Shown: one piece after another, positions 43,760 to 53,158 of the stretch
Layout: each line of letters opens with the position of its first letter
Position numbering within the stretch: the stretch's first letter is position 1
Assembly (NCBI RefSeq): GCF_000331005.1
Contig: NZ_AEJB01000361.1
Location: 372,001-436,000, forward strand
Direction of reading: 5' to 3'
DNA from: Streptomyces turgidiscabies Car8
Lineage (GTDB): Bacteria; Actinomycetota; Actinomycetes; Streptomycetales; Streptomycetaceae
DNA length: 64,000 nt
The notes under the pieces: generated by a model
What the model was told of the DNA's origin: nothing
Database searches by the model: none
What the model saw: the letters and a program-made list of their open reading frames with translations, nothing else
Position numbers and translations under genes: made by a program

Positions 43760-44489
43760 GGTGATCGAAAGTCTTCAGGAAGAGTCGCTCCTGTGTGAAG
43801 CCGTGCGCCGCGTACCGCTCGCCCAGCATGGTCGAGAGTTCGCCAAGCATCTTCTCTGAGAGGTCGACATCGGCCACCTCCTCTGGTTCGACCGAGTGTT
43901 TGGCGCACCATTCGCAGATACTGTCCAGTCCACTGACGGACGCGGCGAAGCGTCGTTGGCCAGGTGTTCTCCAAGCGGCAGCGAACTCTGTGAGAAGGCT
44001 CCTTCCGGAACTGTCCGGCAAGAGCATTTTCCGTGCTCTCGCGATTTGCCGCGCCGAATAGTAGCTCTTGTCGAAAATAGGAAGGAGGTCGACGGAAACG
44101 CTGTAGGGGAGGTTTTCCATCAGTTCGGCGAAGCGGAGCAGCAGAGAAATCGAACCGCCCTCCAGTACAACCAGCCCACGGTCGGTGACGAGTGATCCGA
44201 GTCTGCTCAGCAGGTCTTCCGATGCCTCGCCGAGGGCGTAGTCCCCGTCGCTGACGGTCCGGTCGCTCAACCAGATCCGGTCGACCTCCAGGACATGGGC
44301 ATCGGCGGCACGACCGCTCGTCACGACCAGATCGGTGAAGCACTGGATACGGTCGGCCACAAGGACTGGTGCTCCGGTGTCGCGCGCCAGTGCGGTGGCC
44401 GCCGCGCTCTTCCCGACTCCGGTGGGACCGACGAGCGCGCGCACGCCGATCGTGCCACGCCCACGGGCCGTACGGATTCGAGCGGTCAT
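43734..44489 (-). CDS. fasD: isopentenyltransferase, FasD
   Basis: About 251 residues, IPT/Tzs family. P-loop ALVGPTGVGKSAAA, then APVLVADRIQCF and GLVVLEGGSISLLLRFAEL, the latter closely paralleling the GGSISLL block of bacterial cytokinin synthases. It transfers an isopentenyl group from DMAPP (or its hydroxylated form) to AMP/ADP/ATP, the committed step of cytokinin biosynthesis. I chose ATG 44489, which has GGAGAAGG 8 bp upstream; ATG 44507 is an alternative. The 3' end overlaps fasE. Confidence 0.92.
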   Translation of the reverse strand: MTARIRTARGRGTIGVRALVGPTGVGKSAAATALARDTGAPVLVADRIQCFTDLVVTSGRAADAHVLEVDRIWLSDRTVSDGDYALGEASEDLLSRLGSLVTDRGLVVLEGGSISLLLRFAELMENLPYSVSVDLLPIFDKSYYSARQIARARKMLLPDSSGRSLLTEFAAAWRTPGQRRFAASVSGLDSICEWCAKHSVEPEEVADVDLSEKMLGELSTMLGERYAAHGFTQERLFLKTFDHHVRNSPDA

Positions 44490-44532
44490 CTTCAGCACCT
44501 TCTCCATACCCCTGCCTGTCTCACGCTTTCGT

Positions 44533-45465
44533 TCAGACGAGGAACGACCTGATCTGTTCGCCGAGGCTCCGGGCGTCAAGCCCATGGAGGCGGTCGTGGT
44601 CGTCGGGCGTGCCGTAGCGACGAGCCTCGACGTTCCTTCGGACTCCCAGGGAGAGGAGCCTGTGCGGCACGTTGACGAGCGTCGAGGACACCTCGTGTGC
44701 CGAGGTACCGGCCAGGTACGGCTCCACCAGAACGACATCGGGCCGGTGCCCGGCCAGCACCGAGGTCCGAAGCCCGGCGGAGTCGAACGGCCGGATCGTC
44801 GACGCGTACAGGATCGTCACGTCGAGCGTGGATGCCGCGGCCATCACCCTGTCCAGAGTGGGGCCGACGGAGAGAATCACTCCGCGGTCACCCTCCCTGA
44901 CCACCTCGAACGACTCCGAGACGCTCCGGGGTTCTTTGTTCGCCTGGCTGGACAGCCGGACATACACGCGGTCGTCCCCGGGAAGCGAGCGGAGCAGCAG
45001 TTCGGCGGCTTCCTGGGGGTGCCCTGGTACATGTACGGTCCAGTTCGGCAGGGAGTCGAGCAGCGCGACGTCCTCGGGTGTGAAATGCGACCAGGAGAAC
45101 TCGGTGATGTCGTAGGAGGCTCCCCAACTGGCCAGCACCGCGCCCACGTTCTGCTGGGCGAAGTTCAACTTGATCTGTTCGAAGGGGCGCTCCACGAGGA
45201 AGGAGGCGACCGTGTGGACCACGGGCCGTAGCCCGCACATCGCGAGACCACTGGCCACGCCCATCATGAGCTGTTCCCTGATACCGACGTTGATCACGCG
45301 GTCGGGATGCCTCTGCTTCGCCGTTTTGAAGAATTGGGTACCGATGTCGGCCAGCACCACGGCCGCGCGCGGATCGGTGTCCAACGCGTTCGCCATCGTG
45401 TCACCGAAGGCACTCCACATGTCTGGATAGGTTTTCTCTTCGCTGATTCCTGCCGGAGAAGGCAC
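44533..45465 (-). CDS. fasC: transketolase C-terminal subunit, FasC
   Basis: 310 residues from GTG 45465 with GAGGAG upstream. It corresponds to the pyrimidine-binding and C-terminal domains of transketolase/PDH-beta proteins: RVINVGIREQLMMGVASGLA, SWSHFTPEDVALL and VLVEPYLAGTSAHEVS. With FasB it would reconstitute a TPP enzyme, proposed in R. fascians to supply electrons via the ferredoxin domain to the FasA P450. Gap to fasB is 26 bp and to fasD about 40 bp, so one transcript is likely. Confidence 0.88.
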   Translation of the reverse strand: MPSPAGISEEKTYPDMWSAFGDTMANALDTDPRAAVVLADIGTQFFKTAKQRHPDRVINVGIREQLMMGVASGLAMCGLRPVVHTVASFLVERPFEQIKLNFAQQNVGAVLASWGASYDITEFSWSHFTPEDVALLDSLPNWTVHVPGHPQEAAELLLRSLPGDDRVYVRLSSQANKEPRSVSESFEVVREGDRGVILSVGPTLDRVMAAASTLDVTILYASTIRPFDSAGLRTSVLAGHRPDVVLVEPYLAGTSAHEVSSTLVNVPHRLLSLGVRRNVEARRYGTPDDHDRLHGLDARSLGEQIRSFLV

Positions 45466-45491
45466 AGTGATCCGCTCCTCTTGAACGACGG

Positions 45492-46382
45492 CTAGCGGGT
45501 GACGGTGGCCACGACTACCAGCGGCTTTCCTGTGTGTTTCCGCGTCAGCGCGGTGAAGATCTCGTCATGGTTCTTGCCGTCGACCACGTCCGTCGCCCAC
45601 CCTTCGCGGGCGAATCGCTTCTCGATTCCCCCGGGCCAGCCGTGGCTTGCCGTCCCGTTGTCCACCACGACGACAACGACCTGGTCCAACCCCATCCTCC
45701 CGGCGAGAACCATCGCCTCGTGATTGCTCCCCTCGTCGAACTCACCGTCCCCGATCAGTACGAAGACACTCGGGCCGCAGCGCCCTTGAATACGCCAGGC
45801 CAGTGCGACTCCGACGGCGATCGGAACGCCGTGACCGAGCGAACCGGACGAGAGGTCCACACCGGGCACAGTGACTCGGTCGGGAACGTAGCCGAGCGAC
45901 GAGTCCCACGTTCCCCAGTTGTCCAACTGTTCCGGCCGTAGGAACCCCTTCGCGGTGAGCACCGCGTACTGGGCCATAGGGCCGGCGCCTTTGGAGTTGA
46001 AGAAACGATCACGTTCGTCGTCGTCCGTACGGTCCGGCGACACGTTGAGGACGCGGTCGTACAGCACCCACAGGACGTCCTTCGTGGACGACGACGAGAA
46101 GGCGTGGCGTTCGTCGCCGGTCATACGGGCGATGAGGCCGGGGAGATCGTCGTAGCCGAACGCCGTCGACGCCACCGTGCTCGGTTCGCTTCCCTCGCTG
46201 AGCCGGATCGCCGCCACCGGGCAGGCCAGGGCTGCCTCGCGGACGGCGGCGCGGCGCGACTGGTGCGGTTCGGTTTCGAGAGCCACGGTGACGCCGTTGG
46301 CACGCTGTTCGAAGACCTCCGGGGCGATCATCGCGCACTGGCCTGTGCCCAGGCATGTCGTCTCGTCGACCACGACCTTCAT
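45492..46382 (-). CDS. fasB: ferredoxin-transketolase N-terminal fusion, FasB
   Basis: 297 residues. Residues 1-65 are a 3Fe-4S-type ferredoxin with Cys in CLGTGQC and ACPVAAI. Residues 75-297 are the TPP-binding domain of transketolase: GSLGHGVPIAVGVALAW and GDGEFDEGSNHEAMVLAGRM ending in VVDNG. The ferredoxin-transketolase fusion is diagnostic of fas operons. It is thought to pass electrons to the P450 FasA. ATG 46382 gives a normal ferredoxin start; ATG 46406, overlapping the fasA stop, is an alternative that would couple translation. Confidence 0.9.
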   Translation of the reverse strand: MKVVVDETTCLGTGQCAMIAPEVFEQRANGVTVALETEPHQSRRAAVREAALACPVAAIRLSEGSEPSTVASTAFGYDDLPGLIARMTGDERHAFSSSSTKDVLWVLYDRVLNVSPDRTDDDERDRFFNSKGAGPMAQYAVLTAKGFLRPEQLDNWGTWDSSLGYVPDRVTVPGVDLSSGSLGHGVPIAVGVALAWRIQGRCGPSVFVLIGDGEFDEGSNHEAMVLAGRMGLDQVVVVVVDNGTASHGWPGGIEKRFAREGWATDVVDGKNHDEIFTALTRKHTGKPLVVVATVTR

Positions 46383-46399
46383 GGTGGATGGAGTCCCGG

Positions 46400-47602
46400 T
46401 CACCATGTCACCCGCAGCTTGTCCAGGCCGAACACCAGGCTGGAACCGCGGAACTCGATCTCCGCGGTGGGATCGGCGAGGGCCAGGCCGGGGAAGCGCC
46501 GCAGCAGGGCCGGCAGGGCGATACGCATCTTCATCCGGGCCAGCGCATGCCCGATGCAGAAGTGCACACCATGGCCGAAGGCGAGGTGACCGGCGGCTCC
46601 CCGGGCGATGTCGAGGGCGTCTGGACTTTCGACGAGGGCGCTGTCGCGGTTGGCCGCCGGTATCGACAGGATCAGGAACGACCCCGCCGGGATGGTCCGG
46701 CCTGCTATCTCCACCTCGGTCGTCGTCCTGCGGGGCAGCAGCGAGTGAGCGATGGACAGCCAGCGCAGCAGTTCCTCGACGGCGGCTTCCGCGAGGGCGG
46801 GATCATCCCGGACCAGGGCCAGTTGTTCCGGGTGCCGCAGCAGAGCCAGGGTGCTCAGGCCGATCATGTTCGACGTGGTCTCGTGCCCGGCAATCACCGA
46901 CAGGCTCGCGATGCCGATCAGTTCGTCCGTGGTCAGCACGTCACCGTGCTGACGCACCAGCGACCCGAGCAGGTCGTCCTGCGGATCCGCCTGAGCCCGG
47001 GCGACCAGCTCGGCCATGTACTCCCGGTCCTCCCGCCGGGTCGCCTCACGCTGTGCCATGGGCAGCGTGAGGTCGAGCAGTCTGGCCGAGCGGTCCTGGA
47101 AGTCGGTGCGGTCGGAGTACGGCACCCCGAGCAGTTCGCAGAGGACCAGCGACGGCACGGGCAGCGCGAAGTGCGTCATTAGGTCGGCTGGCCTGCCCGC
47201 CGCCGCCAGGTCGTCCAGGCCCGCCTCGACGATCTCGATGATGCGCGGTTGCAGGCGGCGCAGCCGGTGCACCGTGAATTCGGGGGTGAGCAGACGGCGC
47301 AGCCGGGTGTGCTCCGGCGGGTCGAACCCGAGCAGGTTCCCGGCCCGCATCAACGTCAGTTCCTCCTCCGTCACATCACCTCCGCTGTCTATGCCGAACA
47401 GCGGCGAGCGCGCGTTGCTGAACCGGACCGGGTCGGCGAGTACCTCTCGTACGTCCTCGTAACGGCACACGAGGTACGCGGGCGCCCCGAACAGCGTCTC
47501 CACCCGCACGACCCCGTCCGTGTCGCGCACCCGTGCCAACTGCGCGATCGGGTCCAGCCCGTCCCGCCGCATCTCCAGCGACAACTCCGGCGCTTCGGCC
47601 AT
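46400..47602 (-). CDS. fasA: cytochrome P450, FasA
   Basis: 400 residues. P450 signatures are the I-helix SVIAGHETTSNMIG, ExxR in EELLRW, and the heme loop HLAFGHGVHFCIGHALARM with the Cys ligand. In fas operons this P450 is proposed to hydroxylate the isopentenyl side chain, giving zeatin-type cytokinins, with electrons from FasB. ATG 47602 follows GAGGTGG. It lies directly upstream of fasB and about 185 bp downstream of the mt2 stop. Confidence 0.9.
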   Translation of the reverse strand: MAEAPELSLEMRRDGLDPIAQLARVRDTDGVVRVETLFGAPAYLVCRYEDVREVLADPVRFSNARSPLFGIDSGGDVTEEELTLMRAGNLLGFDPPEHTRLRRLLTPEFTVHRLRRLQPRIIEIVEAGLDDLAAAGRPADLMTHFALPVPSLVLCELLGVPYSDRTDFQDRSARLLDLTLPMAQREATRREDREYMAELVARAQADPQDDLLGSLVRQHGDVLTTDELIGIASLSVIAGHETTSNMIGLSTLALLRHPEQLALVRDDPALAEAAVEELLRWLSIAHSLLPRRTTTEVEIAGRTIPAGSFLILSIPAANRDSALVESPDALDIARGAAGHLAFGHGVHFCIGHALARMKMRIALPALLRRFPGLALADPTAEIEFRGSSLVFGLDKLRVTW

Positions 47603-47786
47603 CGTCTGTCCACCTCTTTCCCTCGGTCCTTGGCAGAATCTGCTGTCCGTGCCGAACTCGTCCATACCGTGGCGGCCTCGTCGGCTGCCCTGCGGCCCGC
47701 CAGGTGACGGGCCGGACCCGGTCGGTCGTACGTCAGGCCGGGTCCGGCCCGCTCCTCCTGGCTCGCCGAGGCGGCGAGGGGCCTGG

Positions 47787-48638
47787 CTAGACGCGTTCGC
47801 TGGCGATGACCAGATAGTCGATGCTCTGTTCGCGGAATCCCCGCAGGAACGGCGCTTCGACACCGGTGCGCAGCTCGGAGTGCTCGCGCAGTTCCCAGTA
47901 CGGGATGGCTTCCTCGGTGTGGTCCCGCACGTGGTAGGGGACCAGACCGTTGGCAGCCAGGGCCTCGAAGTAGGTACTGCGCTTGTGCATGCCGCACAGG
48001 TAGTGCTCGTCGATCTCGCGCGACGCCTCCGAGCGTGGGTGCACCGCGTCGTGCCTGCTCCAGGTCACGGCGACGTAGCGTCCGCCCGGGCGCAGCAGCC
48101 GGGAGAACTCGGCGAACGCCTTGTGGATGTCCACGCACATGGTGGTCTCGTTCGACACGATGAAGTCGAAGGTCCCGTCCTCGAACGGGGTCTGCATCAT
48201 GTTGGTGAAGTGGAACTGGACGCGGTTGGCGACGCCACGCTCACGGGCCAGGTTCTGGGTGAAATCCACGTGGTGAGCGCAGTAGTTCACCCCGTCGACC
48301 CGGCAGCCGAACTTGTCCGCGATCACGAAGGAGGTGCCACCGCGCCCCGATCCGGCGTCCATGACGCGGGCCGTGGACGGCACCTCGCCCAGTGCGTCAA
48401 GGACCAGACCCGTCTCCAGGGTCTCCATCCGGTGGAGTTCCCTCTGAATCTGTTCCTCCCGGCGTCCGGCCGGCGCGTCGAGAACCGCGTGGTCGTAGTC
48501 ACCGATGCCGTAGTGGTGGTGGTAGAGGCCGTCTTCGGATCCCAGCAGGAGGTTGATGTCGTCCGTCTGTTTGGCGTCCCAGTAGCCCCGCTGCTCCGCG
48601 TCGTGCTCACCGAGGGTGACGGTGTCCATGTTCGGCAT
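47787..48638 (-). CDS. mt2: SAM-dependent methyltransferase MT2 of the fas cluster
   Basis: 283 residues, ATG 48638 with GGAGG 9 bp upstream. SAM motif I is VMDAGSGRGGTSFVIADKFG; later VSNETTMCVDI and LRPGGRYVAVTW. It is strongly paralogous to the preceding gene (ATTEN block: DDINLLLGSEDGLYHHHYGI). In R. fascians two such enzymes upstream of fasA methylate isopentenyl precursors and lead to methylated cytokinins. Which of the two corresponds to MT1 or MT2 is assigned here only by order. Confidence 0.82.
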   Translation of the reverse strand: MPNMDTVTLGEHDAEQRGYWDAKQTDDINLLLGSEDGLYHHHYGIGDYDHAVLDAPAGRREEQIQRELHRMETLETGLVLDALGEVPSTARVMDAGSGRGGTSFVIADKFGCRVDGVNYCAHHVDFTQNLARERGVANRVQFHFTNMMQTPFEDGTFDFIVSNETTMCVDIHKAFAEFSRLLRPGGRYVAVTWSRHDAVHPRSEASREIDEHYLCGMHKRSTYFEALAANGLVPYHVRDHTEEAIPYWELREHSELRTGVEAPFLRGFREQSIDYLVIASERV

Positions 48639-48689
48639 GCGTGAGTTCCTCCATGGTGGTTTCGGTGTGAACTGAGTGGTGGCGTGGGA

Positions 48690-49544
48690 TCAGATCCGCT
48701 CGGCCGCGACGACCATGTAGTTCAGGCTTCCGTCGCGGTAGCCCTCCAGGAAGGGCTCCTCGACTCCCGTGCGCAGGGCGCTGAGGTTGCGGAGCTCCCA
48801 GTACGGCATGGCTTCCCGCGTGTACCGCTCGACCCGGTAGGGGGTCAGGCCGTGGGCTGCGAACGCCTGGAAGTAGGTGCCGCGCCGGTGCATGTTGCAC
48901 ACGTAGTGCTTGTCGATGCTCCGGGTCGCCTCGGAACGCGGGTCGACCGCCTCGTCTCGGCACCAAGTGGTCATGACGTAGCGTCCACCGGGGCGCAGCA
49001 GCCTGGAGAACTCTCGCATCGCCTCGAAGGCGTCGGCGTACATCGTGGTCTCGTTGGAGACGACGAAATCGAACGAGCCGTCCTCGAAAGGTGTCTGCAG
49101 CATGTTGCCCAGGTGGAAGCGGACGCGGTCGTCCCAGCCTCGCTTGCGCGCCAGCCCCTCGGCGAACTCGACGTGATGCTCGCAGAAGTTGACCCCCTCG
49201 ACACGGTGACCGAGTTCGCGGGCGATGGTGAACGCGGTTCCGCCGCGGCCCGAGCCGGCGTCCATTCCCCGAGAGTCGGCCGGCAGCGTACCCAGGGCGT
49301 CGAGGATCAGCCTGATCTGATCGCTCTCCATGCGGTGCAGTTCACGCAAGATCGCCTCCTCCCGGTGCTCGGGCGGGGTGTCCAGGACCGACCGGTCGAA
49401 GTCGCCGATGGCGTAGTGGTGATGGTAGAGATCGTCCTCGGCGCCGAGCAGCAGATTGATCTCGTCGGCCGTCTTGGCGTCCCAATGGGATTTCAATTCG
49501 CGTTCGTATTCGTTCCGGGCATGATTTCCGGTCGTGATGGTCAT
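48690..49544 (-). CDS. mt1: SAM-dependent methyltransferase MT1 of the fas cluster
   Basis: 284 residues from ATG 49544. Motif I GMDAGSGRGGTAFTIARELG, then VSNETTMYADAFEAM, LRPGGRYVMTTW. It shares HHHYxIGDxD and the C-terminal ending with its neighbour, so the pair arose by duplication. It is the first gene of the fas transcript; the 336-bp AT-richer region upstream probably holds the promoter. Proposed role is methylation of the isoprenoid donor used by FasD. Confidence 0.82.
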   Translation of the reverse strand: MTITTGNHARNEYERELKSHWDAKTADEINLLLGAEDDLYHHHYAIGDFDRSVLDTPPEHREEAILRELHRMESDQIRLILDALGTLPADSRGMDAGSGRGGTAFTIARELGHRVEGVNFCEHHVEFAEGLARKRGWDDRVRFHLGNMLQTPFEDGSFDFVVSNETTMYADAFEAMREFSRLLRPGGRYVMTTWCRDEAVDPRSEATRSIDKHYVCNMHRRGTYFQAFAAHGLTPYRVERYTREAMPYWELRNLSALRTGVEEPFLEGYRDGSLNYMVVAAERI

Positions 49545-49880
49545 TGCCACATCCGTTTCTCCGTGGCGATTTTCGCCATACTGAAGGGAGGGGGGGCAGG
49601 TTTCGACATATTCTTCCACAGAAGCCCGTTGCCGATATCAAGGAATCTACTCGCACCCCGTGCGGCAAGAGAAGTAGCTGTGTGCGATTCGGCACGCATC
49701 GACAACAAAGTGCGCACCGAATGCAACAAATTCGAACCTCGTTACGGTTCACGATCCAAGAGAGAGTTTCATGCTGTTCGGCAACCCTTTACGGAATATT
49801 TATAGCGTGCTGCCATATTTTTGGCAGCACGCTCATGAGCCGTAGCAGGCAATGTCGGGCCGTGTGAGCCCGGCGGTGGG
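49545..49880. promoter_or_regulatory. fas operon upstream region
   Basis: 336 bp with clearly lower GC than its surroundings and no convincing gene. It lies between the MFS stop and mt1 and must carry the fas promoter unless the operon is read through from fasF-MFS. The hairpin at 49804-49833 argues against full read-through. No AraC-type fasR gene is found nearby. Confidence 0.5.
49804..49833 (-). terminator. hairpin between MFS gene and fas operon
   Basis: Perfect inverted repeat AGCGTGCTGCC (49804-49814) / GGCAGCACGCT (49823-49833) around an AT-rich 8-nt loop, about 50 bp after the MFS stop. Likely terminator of the fasF-MFS transcript. Confidence 0.65.
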
Positions 49881-51350
49881 TCAGGCCTTTTGGACGGTCT
49901 CCGCCGTGGAGTCGTTCTCCCTAGCCTCCCGCGTCGGCGTTCCGCGTCCGCGCAAGGCCAGGGTGGCGGCGAGGATGGCGGCCAGGACGACTCCAGACGT
50001 GGTCAGCCAGCCGAGCCGGAAACCGTCGGTGAGCGCCTCACGTACCGCCACGCCGTCCTGAATCCGCCGGCCGGTCCGCCAGGCGGCAAGGGACGCCAGC
50101 ACGGCGAGTCCGAGGGCGCCGCCGACCTGTTGCGACATGTTGACCAGACCACCGGCCAGGCCCGCCCGTCGCGGTTCGACGCCGGAAACGGCGAGGACGA
50201 TCAGCGCCACGAAACCGAAACCACCGCCCACAGAGACGAGAACGGCCGGGCCAAGGACGTCTCTCACGAAGGAGCCGTCGGCAGACACGAGTGAGAACCA
50301 CCCGAAGCCCAGTGCGGCGGCACCCATGCCGACGAGCAGCACCCCGAGCGTCCCGAGCCGAGGGAGGCAGCGTGACGCCAGCTGGGAGAAGAGGATCTGG
50401 CCCAGTGCCAGCGGCAGGAGTGACAGCCCGGCCTCGAAGGAGCCGTAGCCGAGGACCTGCTGGGCATAGAGAGTCACGAAGAAGTTGGTGGCCACGACGC
50501 CGGCCGTGAAGACCAGGATCATTCCGTTGGCCGTACTCAGAGAGCGTGACCGGAACATTTCGAAGTGGACCAACGGCGTGGGCACGCGCAGTTCGACGAC
50601 GACGAAGACTCCCAGCAGGACCACCGCGGCCACCACCGCGGCCTGGGCCGCGCCCGACGTCGGGCCGTGTTCGCCGAACTGCACCAGCCCGAGGATCAGC
50701 GCGGACAACCCGGCGGTCACGGCCACCGAACCGAACACATCGAATTCCCGCAGTCGGGGCGCGAGTCGGCCTGAGGGTTCGGTGATCAGTCTGAGACCGA
50801 TCAGGGCACCGGCCAGAGTCAGGGGTACGTTGACCCAGAAGACCCACTGCCAGCCGAGGCTGTCGGTGAGTGCCCCACCGAGCACCACGCCGGTCGCACC
50901 GCCCGCGCCCGCCACGGCGTTCCAGATTCCCATGGCCCTGTTGCGCTCCGCGTCCACCTGGAACGTCAGGGCCACCAGGGACAGTGAGGCCGGCGACAGC
51001 AGTGCGCCACCGAGACCCTGCACCGCGCGGGCCGCTACGAGTTCACCGCTGTTCGCCGCGAGACCGCAGGCCATCGATGCCAAGCCGAAGACCGTCAAGC
51101 CGATGAGGAACATCCGTCGCCGTCCGAAAAGGTCCGCTGCCCGCCCGCCGAGGAGCAGGAAGCCGCCGAAGGTCAGCATGTAGGCGTCGACGACCCAGGT
51201 GAGACTCTCACCCGAGAAGCGCAGCGACGTCTGGATCGACGGCAGGGCGACGTTGACGATGGTAATGTCCAGAACCACGACGAACTGTGCCATCGCGAGG
51301 AGGGCGAACGTCGGCCGGCGCCGACCGGCCAGCGGGCGTGCAACGCTCAT
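49881..51350 (-). CDS. DHA2-type MFS efflux transporter
   Basis: 489 residues from ATG 51350, GGAGG 7 bp upstream. About 14 membrane segments. Signature motifs are VVVLDITIVNVALPSIQ at TM1, GRAADLFGRRRMFLIG after TM2 and GAGGATGVVLGGALTD (motif C, drug/H+ antiporters) in TM5. It lies between fasF and the fas biosynthetic genes in the same orientation, so export of cytokinins or their precursors is plausible but unproven. The charged tail TREARENDSTAETVQKA is cytoplasmic. Confidence 0.88.
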   Translation of the reverse strand: MSVARPLAGRRRPTFALLAMAQFVVVLDITIVNVALPSIQTSLRFSGESLTWVVDAYMLTFGGFLLLGGRAADLFGRRRMFLIGLTVFGLASMACGLAANSGELVAARAVQGLGGALLSPASLSLVALTFQVDAERNRAMGIWNAVAGAGGATGVVLGGALTDSLGWQWVFWVNVPLTLAGALIGLRLITEPSGRLAPRLREFDVFGSVAVTAGLSALILGLVQFGEHGPTSGAAQAAVVAAVVLLGVFVVVELRVPTPLVHFEMFRSRSLSTANGMILVFTAGVVATNFFVTLYAQQVLGYGSFEAGLSLLPLALGQILFSQLASRCLPRLGTLGVLLVGMGAAALGFGWFSLVSADGSFVRDVLGPAVLVSVGGGFGFVALIVLAVSGVEPRRAGLAGGLVNMSQQVGGALGLAVLASLAAWRTGRRIQDGVAVREALTDGFRLGWLTTSGVVLAAILAATLALRGRGTPTREARENDSTAETVQKA

Positions 51351-51422
51351 GTGGAGCCTCCGATTGCAGTCTCGACAGCTGAACGGCGGATACTCCCCTG
51401 GCTCTACGGGCGACAAGGACGC

Positions 51423-51998
51423 TCACGCGTCCGCGGTGTCAATTCCGCCCGGGATGCCGACATGCCGGAGCACTTCGAAGACCTGCTCGACCCGTTCGCA
51501 GACGATGACGCGGCGAGCGGTGTCGGAGTCGATGAAGCCTTCACGGACGGCATGCTCGATGAACGCGAGCAGAGGACGGTAGTAGCCGTGGATGTCGAGG
51601 AGTACGCAGGGCTTGTCGTGCAGGCGTAGGTGGGACCAGGTGAGAACTTCGAAGAACTCCTCCGCGGTGCCCACGCCGCCGGGGAGGGCGACGAAGGCGT
51701 CGCCGAGTTCGGCCATCATGGCTTTGCGCCGGTGCATGTCGGGCACGACGTGTAGTTCCGTCAGCCCCGGGTGTGCTGCTTCGGGGACGACGCTCAGGTA
51801 CTGCGGAATGACTCCGACGACGACGCCACCCGCCCCCAGCGCCGCGTCGGCGAGGGTGCCCATGAGTCCTACCGTGGCACCGCCGTAGACAAGGCGGAGG
51901 CCGTTTCGCGCGATGGCGCTGCCCAGTTCGGCGGCTGCCCGCGTATGGATGCCGGCAAGGCCGGGTGTCGCTCCGCAGAAGACGGTGACGCACTTCAA
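51423..51998 (-). CDS. fasF: LOG-type cytokinin riboside 5'-monophosphate phosphoribohydrolase, FasF
   Basis: 191 residues. It carries the LOG motifs LPGGVGTAEEFFE and DMHRRKAMM and the N-terminal VTVFCGATPG. LOG enzymes release active free-base cytokinin from the nucleotide. TTG 51998 follows GGAGGGG; ATG 52046 is an in-frame alternative, but the longer open frame upstream is an IS256 transposase remnant. In R. fascians fasF ends the operon. Here it lies on the far side of an MFS gene, 72 bp upstream of it. Confidence 0.88.
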   Translation of the reverse strand: MKCVTVFCGATPGLAGIHTRAAAELGSAIARNGLRLVYGGATVGLMGTLADAALGAGGVVVGVIPQYLSVVPEAAHPGLTELHVVPDMHRRKAMMAELGDAFVALPGGVGTAEEFFEVLTWSHLRLHDKPCVLLDIHGYYRPLLAFIEHAVREGFIDSDTARRVIVCERVEQVFEVLRHVGIPGGIDTADA

Positions 51999-52019
51999 TG
52001 GTCGGCCCCTCCGTAGGTT

Positions 52020-52961
52020 CCCTGTGGTCGGAAAACGCTGGCTCATGCCGCGATACGCGCCGCGACGTCCGTGCCGGCATCGCAGGTCATGCAGGCTGGC
52101 GCGGATGAGGTGGACCACGCAGGTCTGCACGACGGCATGGGGCCAGACGGTGTTCACCGCGTCGGGCGGGGCGCTCAGCCCGTCGCCGACCAGCATGAGC
52201 ACGTCGCGGACGCCTCTGTTCTTGATCTCGGTCAGGACGGTCTGCCAGTACTTGGCGCCCTCGCCGCCGTTGCCGGCCCACAGTCCGAGAATCTCGCGGT
52301 AGCCGTCCGCGGTGACCGCTACGGCCACGTAGACCGGCCGGTTGGCGACGTGACCGTCCCTGATCTTGACGTGCACTGCGTCGATGAAGGCGACCGGATC
52401 GAGCGGGCGCGGGCGCCCATTCCGCCATCGATTCCTGGGCCTTGTCGGTGATCGTGGAGATGATCTCCTTCGTGGTCACCACCCCGTCCGCCTGAGCGAG
52501 GTGGAGACGATCTCGCCGGTGCGGCGGGCGTGCACGGGCAGCAGCCGGGGCCGGAAGGTGCCCAGCCTGTCTCTGGGGACCTGCACCGTCACGGCGCCGA
52601 CCTCCGTCATGACCTTCTTGGCCCGGTACCCGTTGCGCATATTGCCGCCCGAGCGGGACCCGCGCCCGCCGATCCGGCCGGCCTCCGCGGCGAGGTGCTC
52701 GTCCATCTCGGCCTCCAGGGCGGCCTGCATCAGATGCTGGGCCAGTTCGGGCAGCAGCCCGCCCTCGCCCATCAGCCTCAGCCCTTCGCCGCCATGGACC
52801 TTCTCGGCCGCGAGCGCGGCCAGCTCCTCCAGCAATTCGCTGGACAGACCGTTCTCAGACACCGGCATCGACTTCACGTCGGCACCCTGGACACTGCCGT
52901 CGGCCACGGCAAGCGACACGCGGTCCACGGCCTCAATCAGGTGACCTGTCGTCGCATTCAT
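52020..52961 (-). pseudogene. IS256 family transposase, degenerate
   Basis: ATG 52961 starts an IS256 transposase: LLPELAQHLMQAALEAEMDE, AEAGRIGGRGSRSGGNMRNG and VTVQVPRDRLGTFRP. The frame breaks near 52476-52500. Later parts appear in other frames: TKEIISTITDKAQESM, then DAVHVKIRDGHVANRPVYVA and GYREILGLWAGNGGEGAKYW. The sequence ends after about the second catalytic Asp region, merging into fasF. At least two frameshifts plus 3' truncation make it inactive. Confidence 0.85.
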
Positions 52962-53158
52962 CAGATGACTCCTTCGGGAAGGATCACACCTAATTCATGA
53001 CACTCCATCACGGTAAGGACACGCAGGCTCTGGCCTTGAGGGCCGACGACAGTCAAACCTGCGGCCCTTCCCCACCTCGTTATCCTCGATGAGCTCGACA
53101 GTGCCGCTGGCGCCTCCAGCAGATGCTGCGGGGCGGGTTTGTGGACGCCTCATGGGCC

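Noticed and set aside
51423..52376. Longer fasF with an N-terminal extension
   Set aside because: The extension is IS256 transposase sequence read in the same frame; TTG 51998 with GGAGGGG gives a normal LOG protein.
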